Below the pieces are notes generated by a model. That model was not told where the DNA came from. It ran no database searches and saw nothing but the letters and a program-made list of their open reading frames with translations. The position numbers were made by a program, and so were the translations under genes. A stretch of 64,000 bases of DNA from Teredinibacter haidensis (GTDB taxonomy: Bacteria; Pseudomonadota; Gammaproteobacteria; Pseudomonadales; Cellvibrionaceae). Of the stretch, positions 1 through 9,099 are shown piece after piece; positions within the stretch are counted from its first letter, which is position 1, and each line of letters begins with the position of its first letter. The stretch lies in contig NZ_CP060084.1 in the NCBI RefSeq assembly GCF_014211975.1, positions 310,001-374,000 on the forward strand, given 5' to 3'.

Positions 1-20
1 ACGCGAATAGGATAAAGATA

Positions 21-500
21 GTGGCAAATAGCGGTACAGAATATCTCGATGAAATTCTAGGCCTCGATCTGTGGTTGGACTATCGCAGTACGCCGGGCTA
101 TTGGGAAAACGCCGACCTGCGCGGTGAACGCGGCCCGGAAGCTAGCGCACAGATCGATCTGCGCGTGGCGCGAGGTGTTGATACTTTGCGACAGGCTATC
201 ACCAATCGTTTGAAAACCCATAAAGGCGAACTTGCGCCACTCGGGCACCCGGAATATGGCTCGCGTCACCACGAGCTTATTGGTGAACCCAATGTGGAGC
301 GTACACGCAACCTTATCAAACTCTACATACTGCAGGCGCTCAAGCGTGAGCCGAGAATCGAAAAAGTACTTAAGGCCGAAGTGTCGGCGCAACACAATCC
401 ACCCCGAGACGTTGTGCGCATTGAGCTGAGCGTGAAAGTGGTACGTGAGGCGTTGCCACTGGACATTATTGTTCCCTTTAATTTAGAGGAGAGTACGTAA
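21..500 (+). CDS. gp25/gpW-like baseplate wedge protein
   Basis: This 159-residue protein fits the gpW/gp25 family (T4 gp25, Afp9 of antifeeding-prophage systems), which forms the baseplate wedge that anchors the contractile sheath. Residues about 50-150 carry the family pattern: a helix ending in a Thr-His-Lys-Gly-Glu turn, then Pro-Glu-Tyr-Gly-Ser, then a region ending in basic helices (LQALKREPRIEKV). The start is GTG, with AGGA about 8 bases upstream; no ATG sits at the family N-terminus. The stop overlaps the next start by one base (TAATG), so it is co-translated with the gpJ-like gene. Neighbours confirm the tail-baseplate role. The upstream sheath and tube genes expected for such a cluster would lie left of the window. 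Confidence 0.85.
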   Translation: MANSGTEYLDEILGLDLWLDYRSTPGYWENADLRGERGPEASAQIDLRVARGVDTLRQAITNRLKTHKGELAPLGHPEYGSRHHELIGEPNVERTRNLIKLYILQALKREPRIEKVLKAEVSAQHNPPRDVVRIELSVKVVREALPLDIIVPFNLEEST

Positions 501-2350
501 TGAGCTACGTAGCGGAGCCTTACGCCCAATTTGTTGATGACTTGCTTGTTGGCTTAACCGGCGGGCATGTACGTGAAACCTTCCGCATGTTGGACGAGGA
601 GTCGCCCTTTCGTCTGAGTTCAGATAGCGGCATAAAACCTAACACCTTGCGGGTTTATGGACAAAAAGAGAGCACCGATGATAGCTATGTTTTTCAGCGC
701 TTTACCCTGAATGTCGATTACGAATTATCCAATGGCCGCGATGTGGTCTGGAAAACCAAAGAGGGTGGGCTGCCAGCGGTTGATGCAGTTTGGCCTGCCG
801 AGGGCACGACTTTCTATGTTAACTACGAAAGTGCGCGTAGTGGCTTTGACGGGCCACTGCTTAGTGATCGCAGCCCCGGTAGTGTGACGCGCCTGTTGGC
901 GGAAAGTATTGGTCGCGAATACGCGGTACTGTCCGGCCAGTTGGAAAAAGTTTACGAGGCCGGTTTTTTAGAATCGGCAACAGGACGTGACTTGGATAAT
1001 CTGGTGGCGCTGGTTGGTATTACCCGCTGGGGCCGTGATGTGGCTGAGGGAGCCGTGAGTTTTAGTCGCAATACTCCGGCGCCAGCCGATATCACCATTA
1101 GTTCCGGTACTCGACTAACCACCGGTGATGCGCCCGCCCGCGTTTTTGAAACCACGGCGACAGCCACCCTACAGCGTGGGCAGCTGAGTGTGGAGGCGCC
1201 AATACAGGCCACTGCGACGGGAAGTGACGGTGTTGTGGAAGCTGGAAAGATTGTTGCGATTAACCGTCCTGTACTGGGTATTGATGCGGTTAGCAACGAT
1301 GAGCCCACCTTATTTGCAGCCAACAAAGAAAGTGACGAAGCCCTGCGCCTGCGAGCCCGTCGTGCCTTAGAAAGTGCTGGTCAGGCAACCGTGGGAGCCC
1401 TGCTGGGGGTACTGACCGGGCTGCCGGGTGTTCGGGAAAAAGACATTCGTTTTACCGAAGACCCTATCGAGCATCCCGGCATTGTTAACCTTGATATCGC
1501 GCTGCCGGAACTCAGTACGGAAAAGGCTGAAGACTACAAGCGCAGCGCTATTCAATTACTGGAAGAAACTCGCCCTGTCGGGGTACGCATTCGCCACACC
1601 ATCGAGGCGGCTCTGCCGCTTGGCGCGGCGACCCCCACTGGTGGACAGGACACGGCTTTGGGCGATGGCCCTCCGGTGTCTACCGGAACCCTGGATGAAA
1701 ACCTACACATGTCGGTGGATGCCAATGTGATTGTTCAGCCGCTATTGCAGAACCTGACACCGAGTGAACGGGAATCCCTGGTGAGTGCAGCAACAACGGT
1801 CGCGGAAAATTTTATTGCCGAGGCGGGCCTGGGTGAAACGCTGGTCTACAACCAACTGGTGGCCTTGCTGATGGATATTGACGGAGTGCTAGATGTCGCG
1901 TTGGAACTATTTCCCACCTCAGAGCACACCGGCCCGCGCACACGTAATGTATTACCTAGTGATGTTGGTGCGCGGCCGGTAGTTGGGACCATTGATGTGC
2001 AGATCGGCAGTTCATTGGTGGCGCTCGACCTGGAAGTAACTCTGACCATGGAAGGTGCGGGCACCATAGGCAATGCCGAGAGCAATATCACCAGCGCCGA
2101 GAAAGAAATTCAGAGCGATGTGCAAAAGGGGCTCAATCAGTTTAGCGGCAGCCAGGTTGATCCAGTTGCACTGCTGGCACTGATTCCTGCATCAGACACT
2201 TATCAAGTCTCGAGTGTTGGCTATGACAGGGTGGAATATCTGGATATCGGTATCAAAATCGATGTACCAGATATACCGTTGCCCTATACCGGCTTGGAGC
2301 GATTTTGGGTGCGTTCCGTCAAGGCCCAGGAAGCTGGGGCGGGGGCCTGA
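500..2350 (+). CDS. Baseplate J-like protein (gp47/gp6/Afp11 type)
   Basis: The 616-residue product matches the Baseplate_J family, the wedge component that joins neighbouring wedges in contractile tails. Residues about 180-360 show the family core: a beta-rich stretch with Gly-Thr-Arg-Leu and Phe-Glu-Thr-Thr, then the diagnostic ESDEALRLRARRAL helix, then GALLGVLTGLPGVREKDI, the 'v.GV..v.v' turn. The first ~180 residues and the C-terminal ~250 are longer than in small phage gpJ proteins, as is usual for Afp11-like versions in extracellular injection systems. The gene overlaps gp25 by one base and is followed after two bases by the next tail gene. It is seen as a baseplate part; whether the system is a phage, tailocin or injection system cannot be told from this gene alone. 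Confidence 0.87.
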   Translation: MSYVAEPYAQFVDDLLVGLTGGHVRETFRMLDEESPFRLSSDSGIKPNTLRVYGQKESTDDSYVFQRFTLNVDYELSNGRDVVWKTKEGGLPAVDAVWPAEGTTFYVNYESARSGFDGPLLSDRSPGSVTRLLAESIGREYAVLSGQLEKVYEAGFLESATGRDLDNLVALVGITRWGRDVAEGAVSFSRNTPAPADITISSGTRLTTGDAPARVFETTATATLQRGQLSVEAPIQATATGSDGVVEAGKIVAINRPVLGIDAVSNDEPTLFAANKESDEALRLRARRALESAGQATVGALLGVLTGLPGVREKDIRFTEDPIEHPGIVNLDIALPELSTEKAEDYKRSAIQLLEETRPVGVRIRHTIEAALPLGAATPTGGQDTALGDGPPVSTGTLDENLHMSVDANVIVQPLLQNLTPSERESLVSAATTVAENFIAEAGLGETLVYNQLVALLMDIDGVLDVALELFPTSEHTGPRTRNVLPSDVGARPVVGTIDVQIGSSLVALDLEVTLTMEGAGTIGNAESNITSAEKEIQSDVQKGLNQFSGSQVDPVALLALIPASDTYQVSSVGYDRVEYLDIGIKIDVPDIPLPYTGLERFWVRSVKAQEAGAGA

Positions 2351-2352
2351 TT

Positions 2353-4089
2353 ATGAGTGTCGCGCTGAATGGACGCACCAAACGGGTTCTGGAACGTTTT
2401 CCCTATCACCTGGAGGCCGCGAGCCCGGGAAAGCTCCTGGCTAATGTTACCCGGGCTTTGGTACGTGATCAGGACGTGCAGGCGGCGGATCTTCAGGGTA
2501 TTCGCCTGGCTCATCGTCTGTACGAAGCCAGAGAGCTGATAGACCTGCTGCGTATCGGTGCCCTGCACCATATCACTCGTATCGAACTCGCTCTACTGTT
2601 CCAGCGTTTCACCGAGGCTCGTGAGCGCTTCAGCGCATTGCGCACAAATGTTAACAGTGATGGTGATCTAGCCGAACGGGAGGCCCTCGCAGATGCGTTT
2701 TTGGCTCTGTGGCCCATACCCGGTGAAATGCCCTTACGTGTATTTAGCGACGATCCTGCCGGCAGTGACCCGATCGATATTGCGCTAGCCGCTGAGGGCC
2801 TGATTCAAACCGGCGCAAAAGCGGTGGGCACCCAAGCGTTGTTGGAGGCGGTGCGCCAGCGCATTGGCGTTATCGCCGCCACCCACCGAGTGGGCAACGG
2901 CACCGTAAGGGCATTGTTGCAAGGGGCAGCGAATTGTCTTGATCTAAAACTGGGGGCTATAGAGCACAGTGACGATCGCTTTTGGCATGCAGCATCGGTA
3001 ACCGACCGGGTGGCGCTTCACCGTCCTATAACGGGTACAGACAAAACCGAAGCGATTAGCCCTGGGTTGGAATTTTTGGGTATCGAAGAAAACCCCAAGC
3101 GTGTGGCAGAGTTTGGGCCGCGTAATGTTAGGCACACGCAGCGGTTTCATTTGCTGCGCAAAGGTTTTGAAGATGCCCTGCTGGAAATTCGCATCCGTGG
3201 TGTTGGTTTGCGCACGCTTAGCCCGATGCTGGTGAATCGTGACGCGGGGCATGGCGTCGGCATATTTGGTGCAATACCCGACGGTGTGGAAGTGATCTTC
3301 ACTCAGGGCGGTAGGGTAGTAATGAACGGCAAGGATGTCACCAGTCGCTGCTACGCCTGGCAGGGAGCCTGTTTTGCCGAGCAGCCAGCGGAGCAAGTCT
3401 ATGCGAAAGGTGCCGGCCTCAGCCAGAGCAAGGATTTTGTTTTTGCCGATGAAGGCGAAGGTAACGGCAGCAATACCAGCTGTTTCGTTAACGTCACACC
3501 CGCCAAAAACCTCGATCGGGAGGCAAAGTTTCCCCATGCCGGCGACAGCCTGCCCATGCCAAGCGTAGGCATAGGTAAAACCCGCTTCGCCTTCTTTGTG
3601 CAACATGGACACTTCGCCGCATTGCGCAAGGCTATGCCACCGCTGCCGGACGGTATTTTTGGCTCAGACCCCTTTGCCTCCACTCACCCCTTGGTGTTAG
3701 CCGACCGCGAACTGGTAACACCGCGTTATGGTGCGGCGATTGCCGATGCTTCGTTGTTTTCGAATGCGAGCGGTTACGACGAAAGCACCAAGCATTCGGC
3801 CGAAATACATCTGCGTTGGTTGGAGCGCCAAGCCTATAAAGTGCGCCTGTTTGTACCCCAACGTTTTATCGGTTTCGACGAAAGCGAAGGCGAGCTGGTG
3901 AAGCAGACTATCAAGCTCGGCATTGAACGTTTCCGCCCGGCGGGTATAGACGTTGAAGTGCAGTATATCGATGAGAAGTGGGTGTTGAGCGATGCCGATC
4001 TGCCCCATGAAGATGCTTCCCTCGACAGTGCAATCAGCCGCATTCGCTCGCAAACAATATTAAATCCGGTGCCGGGTCTAGAGGTATAA
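2353..4089 (+). CDS. Tail/baseplate-associated protein in the injection-system operon
   Basis: This is a 578-residue protein without a signal peptide or membrane segment. I chose the ATG at 2353, two bases after the gpJ-like stop, because earlier in-frame codons lie inside the gpJ-like gene. The N-terminus starts with an alpha-helical half (residues about 20-120, rich in Leu/Arg). A mixed region and a C-terminal segment (about 520-578) with FIGFDESEGELVKQTIKLGI follow. The position directly after gp25 and gpJ is that of Afp12/gp7-like or tail protein I-like baseplate subunits. That assignment rests on gene order, since I see no motif that proves the family. It probably caps or completes the baseplate. 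Confidence 0.55.
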   Translation: MSVALNGRTKRVLERFPYHLEAASPGKLLANVTRALVRDQDVQAADLQGIRLAHRLYEARELIDLLRIGALHHITRIELALLFQRFTEARERFSALRTNVNSDGDLAEREALADAFLALWPIPGEMPLRVFSDDPAGSDPIDIALAAEGLIQTGAKAVGTQALLEAVRQRIGVIAATHRVGNGTVRALLQGAANCLDLKLGAIEHSDDRFWHAASVTDRVALHRPITGTDKTEAISPGLEFLGIEENPKRVAEFGPRNVRHTQRFHLLRKGFEDALLEIRIRGVGLRTLSPMLVNRDAGHGVGIFGAIPDGVEVIFTQGGRVVMNGKDVTSRCYAWQGACFAEQPAEQVYAKGAGLSQSKDFVFADEGEGNGSNTSCFVNVTPAKNLDREAKFPHAGDSLPMPSVGIGKTRFAFFVQHGHFAALRKAMPPLPDGIFGSDPFASTHPLVLADRELVTPRYGAAIADASLFSNASGYDESTKHSAEIHLRWLERQAYKVRLFVPQRFIGFDESEGELVKQTIKLGIERFRPAGIDVEVQYIDEKWVLSDADLPHEDASLDSAISRIRSQTILNPVPGLEV

Positions 4090-4156
4090 AAGATTATCAA
4101 ACGGAACTAAAAAACATAACCCCAACGCAAACTGATTCTCGAAAAGAGGCAGAGTT

Positions 4157-4870
4157 ATGGAACTAAAAGAATTTACCGCGAAAGAGGTCGCCCCCGGCGA
4201 ACCCATAACCGCGCAGGCGTGGAATGAACTGGTGGGCGGCATTCGTTCGCTAAATGAATTTGTCGCGGCCAGCCAGAAAACCTCCCTCGAAGTAACTTTA
4301 GGTAATGTCGATATCGACCTTTCTAAGGTCCGTGTGACGGCAGAGCGAGATGATGGCTGGCTAGTAGAAGCCGCGGTGAACAGTGAAGACGTTTTTGTAT
4401 TTACTTCTCTACCTGCGGGCGCCTTTATTGTAACGGCCAGCGCACCCGGGTTTAGTGCGGCTACGCAAAATATCACGGTACCTACAGAGAGCAGTGTGCA
4501 GCTTACCATGGCCCAGAGTGGTGCCTTTATGCCAAACGTGACAGGCGTGGAACTGGGCACAGCACTTAACCAGTTAAGTGAACTCGGCATTGCCGTGGGA
4601 CGTTTAATTGACGTTGTTGGCCGGGAATTAGCGCCAGCAAAACCCGATTCCGAATACTTGCGCCAGCCTTTGCTGGTACAGCTTCCCGATCCCGGTGTTC
4701 CGGTGTTGCCGAGTGACAAAATTTCGCTGGTGGTTTCCACCGCGCTCCAGGTTGACGATTCAGTAGAAATTCCGCCGCTAACCGGGCTTACGCTGGCCGA
4801 AGCGCGTAAAACGCTGGAATCACTTGGTTTGCGGTTGGGTGATGTGGAAACACGACAGAAGGGCGTTTAA
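4157..4870 (+). CDS. PASTA-domain protein with carboxypeptidase-like beta domain
   Basis: The 237-residue protein has three parts. Residues about 1-45 are a short helical N-terminus. Residues about 48-115 look like a carboxypeptidase-regulatory (prealbumin-like) beta sandwich with LPAGAFIVTASAPGF, a typical strand-turn pattern. Residues about 120-195 are a PASTA domain (MPNVTGVELGTALNQLSELGIAVG, then QLPDPGVPVLPSDKISLVVS). A second PASTA starts at about residue 202 (IPPLTGLTLAEARKTLESLG) but ends after its first half. PASTA domains usually bind muropeptide or beta-lactam-like groups in Gram-positive kinases and PBPs. No signal peptide is present, so export, if any, would be as a particle component. 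An AGAGG-type ribosome site precedes the ATG. Its exact role is unknown. Confidence 0.7.
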   Translation: MELKEFTAKEVAPGEPITAQAWNELVGGIRSLNEFVAASQKTSLEVTLGNVDIDLSKVRVTAERDDGWLVEAAVNSEDVFVFTSLPAGAFIVTASAPGFSAATQNITVPTESSVQLTMAQSGAFMPNVTGVELGTALNQLSELGIAVGRLIDVVGRELAPAKPDSEYLRQPLLVQLPDPGVPVLPSDKISLVVSTALQVDDSVEIPPLTGLTLAEARKTLESLGLRLGDVETRQKGV

Positions 4871-4957
4871 GACGGTAGGCACCGGTTTGCTAAACGGCCT
4901 GTATAGGGCAAGAGTAAGCGCATAACCGTTTGCGTAACTAAATGCAGGGGACAAAAA

Positions 4958-5539
4958 ATGGCATCTTTTAATTTTTCAAATGATATTACCCGCGCGTCGG
5001 CGGCTGTCGCTAATACTCGGTTTGCGGCACAGCCACAGACGGAAAAACTGGTGTTTGTAGAGCTGGAGGACGAACCGGCAAAAGCCAATGTGTTGCGCGA
5101 AGGCAAGCAGGTGCCCTCGGTGATACCTGAAAAATCCAGAGTTTTAGAAGCCTTGGGCGGCATGGATATCGTACAGCCGACGAAAAAACCGCGGGTGTTA
5201 AACCAGAGTATTGAGCCGGGCGTAAGAGTTACCGTTGGCACAACCATCGACCTAGTAATGGCTCCGCGTGACGACGTGAATATCGGGGTTTTTTCCGATG
5301 TTCACGTGGCTACCAAAGACGTCAGTGTGGGAGTGATGGTTGAGAAACTTCAGACAAATAATGAACTTGTTAATCTCGCACTGAAGTACAACAAGGTTGC
5401 TGATGTTAGCGAAACCGATAAGGTCCGAATGACCGAGTTATTTGTAGAAACCGCCGAAATACCGGTAAACGAAGGTGTCGCGGGCCAGGGCTTTGAGCAT
5501 GCTTTCAATAGCATGCAGGTAGCGCTGGCGTTTCAATAG
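4958..5539 (+). CDS. Small protein with a degenerate PASTA-like domain
   Basis: This 193-residue protein has no signal peptide. Residues about 48-103 resemble one PASTA repeat: VPSVIPEKSRVLEALGGMDIV corresponds to the helix half, and NQSIEPGVRVTVGTTIDLVMA to the strand half with the usual PG-V-VG-T-IDLV signature. The C-terminal ~85 residues (VGVMVEKLQTNNELVNLALKY and on) are helical and unrecognised. It follows the preceding PASTA gene by 87 bases and precedes a beta-rich gene by 29, inside the same operon. The GGGG stretch about 10 bases before ATG is a plausible ribosome site. It is likely a structural or adaptor part of the particle; function is not established. Confidence 0.55.
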   Translation: MASFNFSNDITRASAAVANTRFAAQPQTEKLVFVELEDEPAKANVLREGKQVPSVIPEKSRVLEALGGMDIVQPTKKPRVLNQSIEPGVRVTVGTTIDLVMAPRDDVNIGVFSDVHVATKDVSVGVMVEKLQTNNELVNLALKYNKVADVSETDKVRMTELFVETAEIPVNEGVAGQGFEHAFNSMQVALAFQ

Positions 5540-5568
5540 CAGAGTCAGAAAAGAAAAAGGGAAGCGCA

Positions 5569-7275
5569 ATGGCTATTTCGGTAGGGAACGGCGGTTATTC
5601 TGGGAAGCGGCTACACGTATCGGCATCCCAGGAGCCCCACCGCGTGCAGCTTGTTGAAGAGCAACTCGCCTATGCGGTGCAAAACCCACCGATTAAAGTG
5701 ATTACCGCCAATGGTACCAGCAGCGCCAGCACCAGCGTAACCCTGCCTGCCAATGCGCTAGTGGATGAATACCTAGTCAAAGTGCAGGCCGCCCGCGCAG
5801 GTTACACGGAGGCAAAGCTTGCGGGTGAAGTTCGGCAAAGTAGCTCGAGTCCATTGGAGGTCGTAATTGACTTCGGTGCCATGGTTACGGTTAGCGGGAT
5901 TCGGATACCGTATATTGTTACTGATTACAGTGCCCATGCTTGGCTGGGTTCAAAGTTTGATTTGCTCAATGATGTAAGCCGAGTACTCAAAAGTCGCCCT
6001 GCGGACGCCCGCTACGGAAGTGATAGCGATGTGCCGGTGGTTTATTCGTTTGCGCAGGAGATCCGTACCGAGCGCTTGTTGTTAATCTTTCCGGACAGCA
6101 TTTCCTTTGCCACTGTACAGGACAAACTGGAATTATCCCTGCCCGACCTGCCGTCAGACCTTGCCATCACTTTGAATGGAGGTGTGCCGGTTTGGCAGTA
6201 TGCGGGCATGGTTCAGCCGGGAGTGGCGAGTGAGCTGGGTGAAGAGCAGTGGAGTGATAATGCCGTTTTGCTCGTATCATTGACGTCACCGTTACAAGCT
6301 CTTGCTGGCGATGCTACCCGTAGTGATTCAATCCCCTTGACGATAGAGCTTACCTCAAAAACTTCGGGTTACTTGGATATAGACCGGTACAGCCACTCCT
6401 TGCGCCTGTTGCACCGGCAAAGCTTTAACAGCGAGTCGGATCTCAATTTCGATTATGTAATGGAAGGCAAGCTTGCCATAGCGCTTGATTCACCTGGCAC
6501 CGGCCAGGCTAAACCGCCGCTTTTGGGTGTACAGCTGAAGTTATCTGCAGACTTTCCTTTGCAGCGTGCACTGCCACCACTGGGAGCAGCCGCCAACGGT
6601 ATTTGCGAACTTGTGCTAGGCAACGGCAAGGCCGCTTGTGTGCGGCTCGATGACATTGATCCCCTGGTGCAAATCTCCGGTATACGGATTCCTCTCTCGA
6701 CGCCGAGCACGCGCGCAGAAGCACGCGTTGTGTTGTGGCGAGGTAAAGACGAGGCGCCCACGGAAGCGATCGAGGCGGGGGTTAGTGCTCCTCAGAGTTG
6801 GAGCGGTGAAGATGAGCAATGGCTGAGCTTTGACTTTGCCGAACCCATTGAAAGTAGTGATGCCGATGTCTTTTGGGCGGCGATTATGGTTGAGCGGGGA
6901 GAAGTCTCCTGGGCACTGGCGGCGGCTAACAACAGCGGGCACTATCCGGTGCGTCTGGGTGCGCCCTCGGGGCCCTGGCGTGCGCTACCGGCTATTTTTG
7001 CCAGCGACACCAGCCTTGGTTTAGTGGCCGGTCGCCTGCATGTGCTTGGATTCGCCGCCGAAACTAAGCCTCTGGCCCCGTTACAGCTCAGTTTGAATAC
7101 CAACAGTACACCAATTGAACTCACACCCACCAAAGACGGCGTGAGCGTGCAATTGTTACTTGATAATCCCAACGGAAGTTCGGTTACCAGTGCTGAACTG
7201 ACCATCATCAGCCGCGCTCTTGGCAATCTGGCCGTCAGCGAAGTTGATGTGATTACAAAGGAGATAACGGTATGA
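5569..7275 (+). CDS. Unrecognised beta-rich protein of the injection-system operon
   Basis: I do not recognise this 568-residue protein. It lacks a signal peptide and membrane segments and is built of alternating polar/hydrophobic stretches typical of beta sandwiches, with recurrent patterns such as VIDFGAMVTVSGIRIPY (about 102-118) and VQISGIRIPLSTPSTRAE (about 364-381). The repeated 'SGIRIP' motif hints at two related beta domains. Its last four bases overlap the start of the collagen-like gene (ATGA), implying translational coupling and possibly stoichiometric assembly. A fibre-shaft, spike or adhesin adaptor role is an inference from place in the operon only. Confidence 0.6.
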   Translation: MAISVGNGGYSGKRLHVSASQEPHRVQLVEEQLAYAVQNPPIKVITANGTSSASTSVTLPANALVDEYLVKVQAARAGYTEAKLAGEVRQSSSSPLEVVIDFGAMVTVSGIRIPYIVTDYSAHAWLGSKFDLLNDVSRVLKSRPADARYGSDSDVPVVYSFAQEIRTERLLLIFPDSISFATVQDKLELSLPDLPSDLAITLNGGVPVWQYAGMVQPGVASELGEEQWSDNAVLLVSLTSPLQALAGDATRSDSIPLTIELTSKTSGYLDIDRYSHSLRLLHRQSFNSESDLNFDYVMEGKLAIALDSPGTGQAKPPLLGVQLKLSADFPLQRALPPLGAAANGICELVLGNGKAACVRLDDIDPLVQISGIRIPLSTPSTRAEARVVLWRGKDEAPTEAIEAGVSAPQSWSGEDEQWLSFDFAEPIESSDADVFWAAIMVERGEVSWALAAANNSGHYPVRLGAPSGPWRALPAIFASDTSLGLVAGRLHVLGFAAETKPLAPLQLSLNTNSTPIELTPTKDGVSVQLLLDNPNGSSVTSAELTIISRALGNLAVSEVDVITKEITV

Positions 7276-9098
7276 CAGAAGACGCGCACAGCCGTTTTAT
7301 CGACGGGCAAAAAGTCACGTCCCTGCATCTACAGCATTTGCAGGATCGCCTGCGCGAGGGCATTGCCGATATTCGCAGCTGTATTGGTTTGGGCCGTGTC
7401 GCTTGGGGCCTGAAAGCCGAGTTGGCCGACGGTGACATTACTGTACAGCCCGGTGCGGCCTTTGCCCGCAGTGGCAGTAGGCTTTCTATCGACGAGGTTG
7501 CCCAGGTGAGCCTGCCTGCCGATGGTGCGCCTTGGCAGTTAGTGCTGCGAGGGGAAAACCAGGATATAGAAGCCCTGCGTCACAATGGTGCTTCGACGGT
7601 GATTAACCTCGTACCGCAATTGGCGGTAGAGCCTTCCGGCGATGCGGATGTGAATACGCTGATTCTGGCCACCATTGATCTTGTCGATGGTGCCGCGCAG
7701 CTGCAGCAGGACCCGGAAATATTCGCTACCACCGGCCACCATAATCACACCGGAACTTGGCGTCAGAATGCTCTGGGCCAATGGCTCTACGACGGGCCCA
7801 CGGTAAGCAGCGACCAGCCCAGTCTGCCGGGGCCAAGGGGTGAGCAGGGGCCGGTTGGCCCGGCCGGGCCGCAGGGCCTGCGAGGCGAAGCGGGGACGAC
7901 CGGTGCTCAAGGCCTGCAGGGCGAAACTGGTGCTCAGGGGCTGCAGGGTTTAAAGGGCGATAAAGGTGATCCTGGTGCTAAGGGTGATTCCGGCGCACAA
8001 GGTTTGCAGGGCGATCCTGGCTTACAAGGCACGCAGGGTGACGCCGGCTCCCCCGGGCCACAAGGCATACAAGGTTTGGTCGGCGCAACAGGTTCCCGCG
8101 GTCCTGCGGGTGCTCGTGGTGATAAGGGTGAAGCTGGGTTGCGCGGAGAGACGGGCCCCAAGGGTGATATTGGCGTTCAGGGGCTTCAAGGTGATAAGGG
8201 CGATACCGGTGCGCTAGGACCTGTTGGACCGCAAGGTGAAATAGGTGATGAAGGCCCGGTAGGCCCGCGTGGAGACCAAGGCGAACAAGGACTTCAGGGC
8301 GAGCGAGGCTTAGTGGGGCCGCAGGGTGAGGAAGGGGAGCCGGGACCGATAGGGCCGCAAGGTCTACAGGGTGAACAGGGTGAGCGGGGGAGCACGGGCC
8401 TACAAGGCATACAAGGTTTGCAGGGGCTTCAGGGTGAGCAGGGTGATACTGGGCTGCGTGGAGACAAAGGTGATCCGGGGGTGGCCGGGCCGCGAGGGTT
8501 GCCAGGTCCTGTCGGAAGCGTTGGTCCATCGGGGGAGAAGGGCGATACCGGTGCCGCTGGCCCAAAAGGTGATCGAGGCGAACAGGGGTTACAGGGGGTT
8601 CGCGGGCCTCAGGGATTGCCGGGCGTGGGGTTTGACGCCGATGTCCCTGTGATCAGGAGTATTAGCTGGCCACACGACCAAATTGTTGAGCTGGATAGAG
8701 CGTTGGATCTCTTGGTCGAGTTGAGGCTAGGTATGTCTTCGCCAGCATCGTCTGAAACAGACAAAGCGCAGCCCCAGGTTGTGCAGGTATTGTTCGAGCC
8801 CGGTGTGTTGGAGAATGAGCCCACCGCCGTTATCAGAGTGTTGAAGGGGCGCACACAAATTAAATCCATGGAGATTACCTGGGCTGGCCCCAGTAATCGT
8901 GACGATCTCTTCAAGATGATTAGTTCGGGTATTACCGGAAATGAAAACGGACGTGTGTGGGTAAGAGTCAGTTGCGGCGGTATATTGGATGAAAAAGACC
9001 GACCACTTTCGTCAAGCCCTGGTGTGCTATACGGCCGGGAAATGGTGGGTGTACCGGGGGGCATATTTGAAAGCTGGTTTTACATAGGACGCGGATAA
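7272..9098 (+). CDS. Collagen-like triple-helix fibre protein
   Basis: The 608-residue product has a globular N-terminal head (1-186) containing IDGQKVTSLHLQHLQDRL and a His-rich HHNHTGTW at about 157-164. An uninterrupted collagen-like Gly-X-Y rod (187-453, 89 triplets) and a globular C-terminal domain (454-608) follow. Collagen rods of this kind form trimeric shafts in phage tail fibres and bacterial surface proteins. The short C-terminal globule could be the receptor tip or trimerisation domain, and the N-terminus could dock on the baseplate. The triplets are rich in Gln at the Y position and in charged pairs (GDKGDP, GERGLV), the usual way bacterial collagens are stabilised without hydroxyproline. 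It overlaps the preceding gene by four bases and lies one base before the first propeller gene. Confidence 0.85.
   Translation: MTEDAHSRFIDGQKVTSLHLQHLQDRLREGIADIRSCIGLGRVAWGLKAELADGDITVQPGAAFARSGSRLSIDEVAQVSLPADGAPWQLVLRGENQDIEALRHNGASTVINLVPQLAVEPSGDADVNTLILATIDLVDGAAQLQQDPEIFATTGHHNHTGTWRQNALGQWLYDGPTVSSDQPSLPGPRGEQGPVGPAGPQGLRGEAGTTGAQGLQGETGAQGLQGLKGDKGDPGAKGDSGAQGLQGDPGLQGTQGDAGSPGPQGIQGLVGATGSRGPAGARGDKGEAGLRGETGPKGDIGVQGLQGDKGDTGALGPVGPQGEIGDEGPVGPRGDQGEQGLQGERGLVGPQGEEGEPGPIGPQGLQGEQGERGSTGLQGIQGLQGLQGEQGDTGLRGDKGDPGVAGPRGLPGPVGSVGPSGEKGDTGAAGPKGDRGEQGLQGVRGPQGLPGVGFDADVPVIRSISWPHDQIVELDRALDLLVELRLGMSSPASSETDKAQPQVVQVLFEPGVLENEPTAVIRVLKGRTQIKSMEITWAGPSNRDDLFKMISSGITGNENGRVWVRVSCGGILDEKDRPLSSSPGVLYGREMVGVPGGIFESWFYIGRG
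7830..8630 (+). repeat. Coding collagen Gly-X-Y repeat tract (89 triplets)
   Basis: Nine-base periodicity from repeated GGN-NNN-NNN codons encodes 89 consecutive Gly-X-Y triplets. Frequent units are GLQ, GDK, GEQ, GPQ and GDP. DNA of this kind is prone to slippage in multiples of nine bases, so rod length may vary between strains. Confidence 0.95.
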
Positions 9099-9099
9099 C

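Noticed and set aside
4871..4957. Frameshift linking the half PASTA repeat of the first protein to the next gene
   Set aside because: I read the gap in all three frames and found no PASTA-like continuation. A clean stop plus a new start with its own ribosome site is the simpler reading.
7978..8565. Long antisense reading frame across the collagen repeat
   Set aside because: It is the Pro/His/Leu-rich mirror of glycine codons and has no ribosome site; an artefact of codon composition.
7830..8630. CRISPR-like or tandem-repeat array
   Set aside because: The periodicity is 9 bases and wholly explained by Gly-X-Y codons in a continuous reading frame; there are no spacers or uniform repeats.
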